Shown here: piece after piece, positions 62,068 to 64,000 of the stretch
How positions within the stretch are numbered: position 1 is the first letter of the stretch
How the letters are laid out: the number at the start of each line of letters is the position of its first letter
Assembly: GCA_964410105.1 (NCBI GenBank)
Contig: CAYPFY010000012.1
Coordinates: 53,471 to 117,470, forward strand
Length of the DNA stretch: 64,000 nt
Direction: 5' to 3'
DNA from: CAYPFY01 sp964410105
Lineage (GTDB): Bacteria > Bacteroidota > Ignavibacteria > UBA10030 > SZUA-254
Translations under genes and position numbers: made by a program
The notes under the pieces: generated by a model
Database searches by the model: none
What the model saw: the letters and a program-made list of their open reading frames with translations, nothing else
What the model was told of the DNA's origin: nothing

Positions 62068-62690
62068 ACCAAGGGGCGGCTTTCGGGTAAATCCTTGCTT
62101 GAGACAGAGTTGTTGAAGCCCATGAGTCGGCTATATCGGGCTTTGAGTCAGCCCCTCATCTCGAGGTCCGTCCCCATGAGATCGACGGCTAGGCTCGAGA
62201 GTCTAACCTGGATCCAGATATTGCCTTTCGCTCCGGGGTAGGCGAAAATGGTTATTCCACCGCGGATGAGCAGCGATTTACCGAACTGTAGTGGATGGTT
62301 CGTCGTCTAGCCACTCAGAACAAAATTTTGAATGAATCCTTGACGAACGCTACAAACATTTTGTCGAAGGGCAATCCGGGACCTACGAATCCATGATGCG
62401 TTCAGTGATCGTCGAACGATCGACTCAACTGCCTAACCGATTGTGTCGTTTGGCCAGACTGCTGTACTCAAGCTACAACTGGGCTGCTCGAGTGCCAATG
62501 ATCACTTTAGGTGACCCAGTGAAGCGGTTCCCAGGGAGATTCGTACCAATTGCGATCAAGTGCCTGGATACAGTCACACACTCGTGACGTCTGAACCGCC
62601 TCGCGGAGGTTATCTCGTGGATCTTAACCGCGTTTTCCGCGCGAGCGGAAGGCTCATTTACTATGCGCCCTGAGTACGCGTCTGCTGGAA
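62068..62690 (+). mobile_element. IS3-family relic, copy 2, heavily decayed
   Basis: This stretch aligns by eye with copy 1. AGTTGTTGAAGCCCATGAGT near 62107 matches AGTTGTTGAAGCTTATGAGT at 61248; GGATGAGCAGCGATTTACCGA near 62266 (shown in part) matches the ADEQRL codons; AACATTTTGTCGAAGGGCAA near 62353 matches AACATTTTGTCAAAGGGCAA at 61495; and ATGATGCGTTCAGTGATCGT corresponds to the MHRMID codons. In-frame stops (for example GAACTGTAG near 62290) and many substitutions have destroyed it. Its order is the same as copy 1 and it also stops before the catalytic domain. Confidence 0.7.
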
Positions 62691-62786
62691 GGTCGGGCCC
62701 AAATACGACGCAAGTTTATTTAGAGCCATATGTTCCATAGGAACTGGGATTCCAAGCAGCAGGAACTTTTTCTAGCATCTTAATTA

Positions 62787-63488
62787 CTACCTCCCTACGA
62801 GAATTCTTTCTGCCAGAGGTCTGGGGAGTCCTGCCTTTCTAATCTTGTCAGCTGCCAGTTGGACGTCATACTCGGCTCGAATGTTTTCATACCTCCAATT
62901 ACTGGTGTCGAAGATGCCAAAACTCAGTCGCCAATCATTGTCGCGGGGTTGACCAATGCTTCCAACGTTCACGATGAATTTTTTTCCTGGGACGACCTCG
63001 CGGGTCCATATGTCTTCACAAAAGACGCCTGCGACGTGGGAATGACCGACGAAGCAGATGGGCTCCGAAAAAAACGCAAAATTAAATTGCGCGTCCGCCG
63101 GGGAGATAATATAGTGCCATTCCTCCGGTTCATATGGGGACGAGTGAACCAGGTGGATCCCATCTAGAGTCACACTGAATGGCAGCTTTCGAACGAATTC
63201 CTGGCTTTCGACACTAAGCTGTGCGTGAGTCCACTCGGCAGCACGACGAGCAAATGGGTTGAAATATTCTGTCTTTCCGAGGTCGACAGCGGCCTCGTCG
63301 TGATTACCCAATAATATATGCGAAGTGGATTCTCGAATAAGGGCGATGCATTCATTCGGATTCGCGCCATATCCAATAATGTCACCAAGACAAAAAATCT
63401 CGTCTATCTTCCGAGTCTTAATAATGGCCAGTGATTGTTCCAGAGCCTCGAGATTTGAATGAATATCTGAGATGATCGCGATTCTCAT
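62787..63488 (-). CDS. YfcE-like metallophosphoesterase
   Basis: From MRIAIISDIHSNLEAL at 63488 the protein has 233 residues; a frame open to 63542 is less likely. It is a calcineurin-like phosphoesterase: D8 and H10 in SDIHSN, D36 in CLGDIIGYG, N62-H63 in LLGNHDEA, and GHSHVAG near 158 form the two-metal centre, followed by NVGSIGQPRDND. Such YfcE/MJ0936-type enzymes hydrolyse phosphodiesters, with unknown cellular substrates. It stands alone beside the IS relics. Confidence 0.85.
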   Translation of the reverse strand: MRIAIISDIHSNLEALEQSLAIIKTRKIDEIFCLGDIIGYGANPNECIALIRESTSHILLGNHDEAAVDLGKTEYFNPFARRAAEWTHAQLSVESQEFVRKLPFSVTLDGIHLVHSSPYEPEEWHYIISPADAQFNFAFFSEPICFVGHSHVAGVFCEDIWTREVVPGKKFIVNVGSIGQPRDNDWRLSFGIFDTSNWRYENIRAEYDVQLAADKIRKAGLPRPLAERILVGR

Positions 63489-64000
63489 CGAATCATAATT
63501 TAGAAAATAATCGCAGAGTTGCAAGGATGGCCCAACTCTCAAGAGCAGGAGTTTTCACTCTTCAGAGTTCATCCGAAAAAAGTACTATTCGTACCTAGAG
63601 TCTCAGCCGCGCTGGGATCTCGATCGTTCCACTTGAGTTTTATGCTCGATCGTTTTTGAGACAATCTGATTGCTATCACTTCTAGTCAGTTCGAGGTAGG
63701 GACTAAAACACCTGCAGTGTATCGCACTCAAGGTATCCACAGCAATGGAACGTCCACTTATTGAGTTGACTCTTCGACGTTGCAGACTTGTTTCGTTCAT
63801 CGCATGGCCTGTTGGGGAGAACTTCATCACGGGTTGACCAAAAAGTACTACTACTGCGGTCCAACGGCTCAGAGCAGATGGTGATTTCGAAACGGAAACT
63901 TCACTTCTCGAAGAAGCAAATCCGGAGGGGGGGTAACTACTAAAGCCTTAAATCCGATTTAGACCTCCACCTGCGTGGTCCGGCATCGGTAGAGGGGTGA
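63489..64000. other. Gene-free right end
   Basis: About 500 bases to the window edge. A minus-strand frame at 63603-63830 (75 codons, starting MMKFSPTGHAMNETS) is open but has no recognisable features. A plus-strand stretch near 63840-63930 reads TAVQRLRADGDFETETSLLE without a clear start, possibly part of a decayed gene. A gene may continue beyond the window. Confidence 0.4.

Overview
The window reads as chromosomal DNA of a Gram-negative-type bacterium, most likely from the FCB group (Bacteroidota / Ignavibacteriota / Chlorobi side). The clues are a long dcw cluster with a PASTA-bearing FtsI, a DAP-type MurE, a TPR lipoprotein / DUF4292 / EnvC-like triplet, a GTP-dependent PEP carboxykinase, ThyX, and a secreted pair of TPR and asparagine-synthetase-B-like proteins. 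This placement is inference from gene content; no rRNA or tRNA gene was recognised that could settle it.

Layout. Positions 1-16147 (minus strand) carry a compact division and cell-wall cluster: mraZ, rsmH, ftsL, ftsI, murE, murF, mraY, murD, ftsW, murG, a bPH-like membrane protein, a half-size TauE/SafE-type protein, murC, murB, ftsQ and the first 124 codons of ftsA. Most genes overlap or nearly touch. The cluster is preceded by a clear sigma-70-type promoter and two GTGGGGAA boxes 10 bp apart, the expected MraZ operator. Positions 16850-19440 hold an M28 peptidase and an MFS transporter. mfd, an arfB-type release factor and thyX follow.

Positions 24936-26921 form a compact operon of a MutT-like NUDIX hydrolase, a MutY-like glycosylase without its C-terminal domain, and an Ogg2 8-oxoguanine glycosylase. 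Together they make a small set for oxidised-guanine handling. Next come a lysine-dehydrogenase-like enzyme, an AmiC-type amidase, an NRAMP-USP fusion and a POT-type transporter. Metabolic genes follow (pckG, a quinone oxidoreductase-like enzyme, threonine dehydratase, a trans-sulfuration enzyme, a metallo-beta-lactamase/rhodanese fusion), then the secreted TPR pair, a lipoprotein, adenosine deaminase and a solitary histidine-ammonia-lyase-like enzyme with an SSG instead of ASG MIO motif.

Positions 50284-56542 hold a replication/topology block in the order dnaN, dciA-like, gyrB, gyrA, without dnaA or recF beside it. Positions 57252-60945 hold the TPR lipoprotein / DUF4292 / EnvC-like operon. 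The right end contains two decayed IS3-family copies side by side and a YfcE-like phosphodiesterase.

Outside the dcw cluster, coding density falls and long gene-free stretches appear. Several contain recognisable debris: an ISNCY-type transposase relic, two IS3 relics and two possible glycosyltransferase N-terminal stubs. This suggests ongoing gene loss between otherwise intact housekeeping genes. No CRISPR array, prophage or clearly new multi-gene defence system was seen. The most notable points are the bPH/TSUP insertion in the dcw cluster, the NUDIX-MutY-Ogg2 operon, the variant HutH and the secreted TPR pair.
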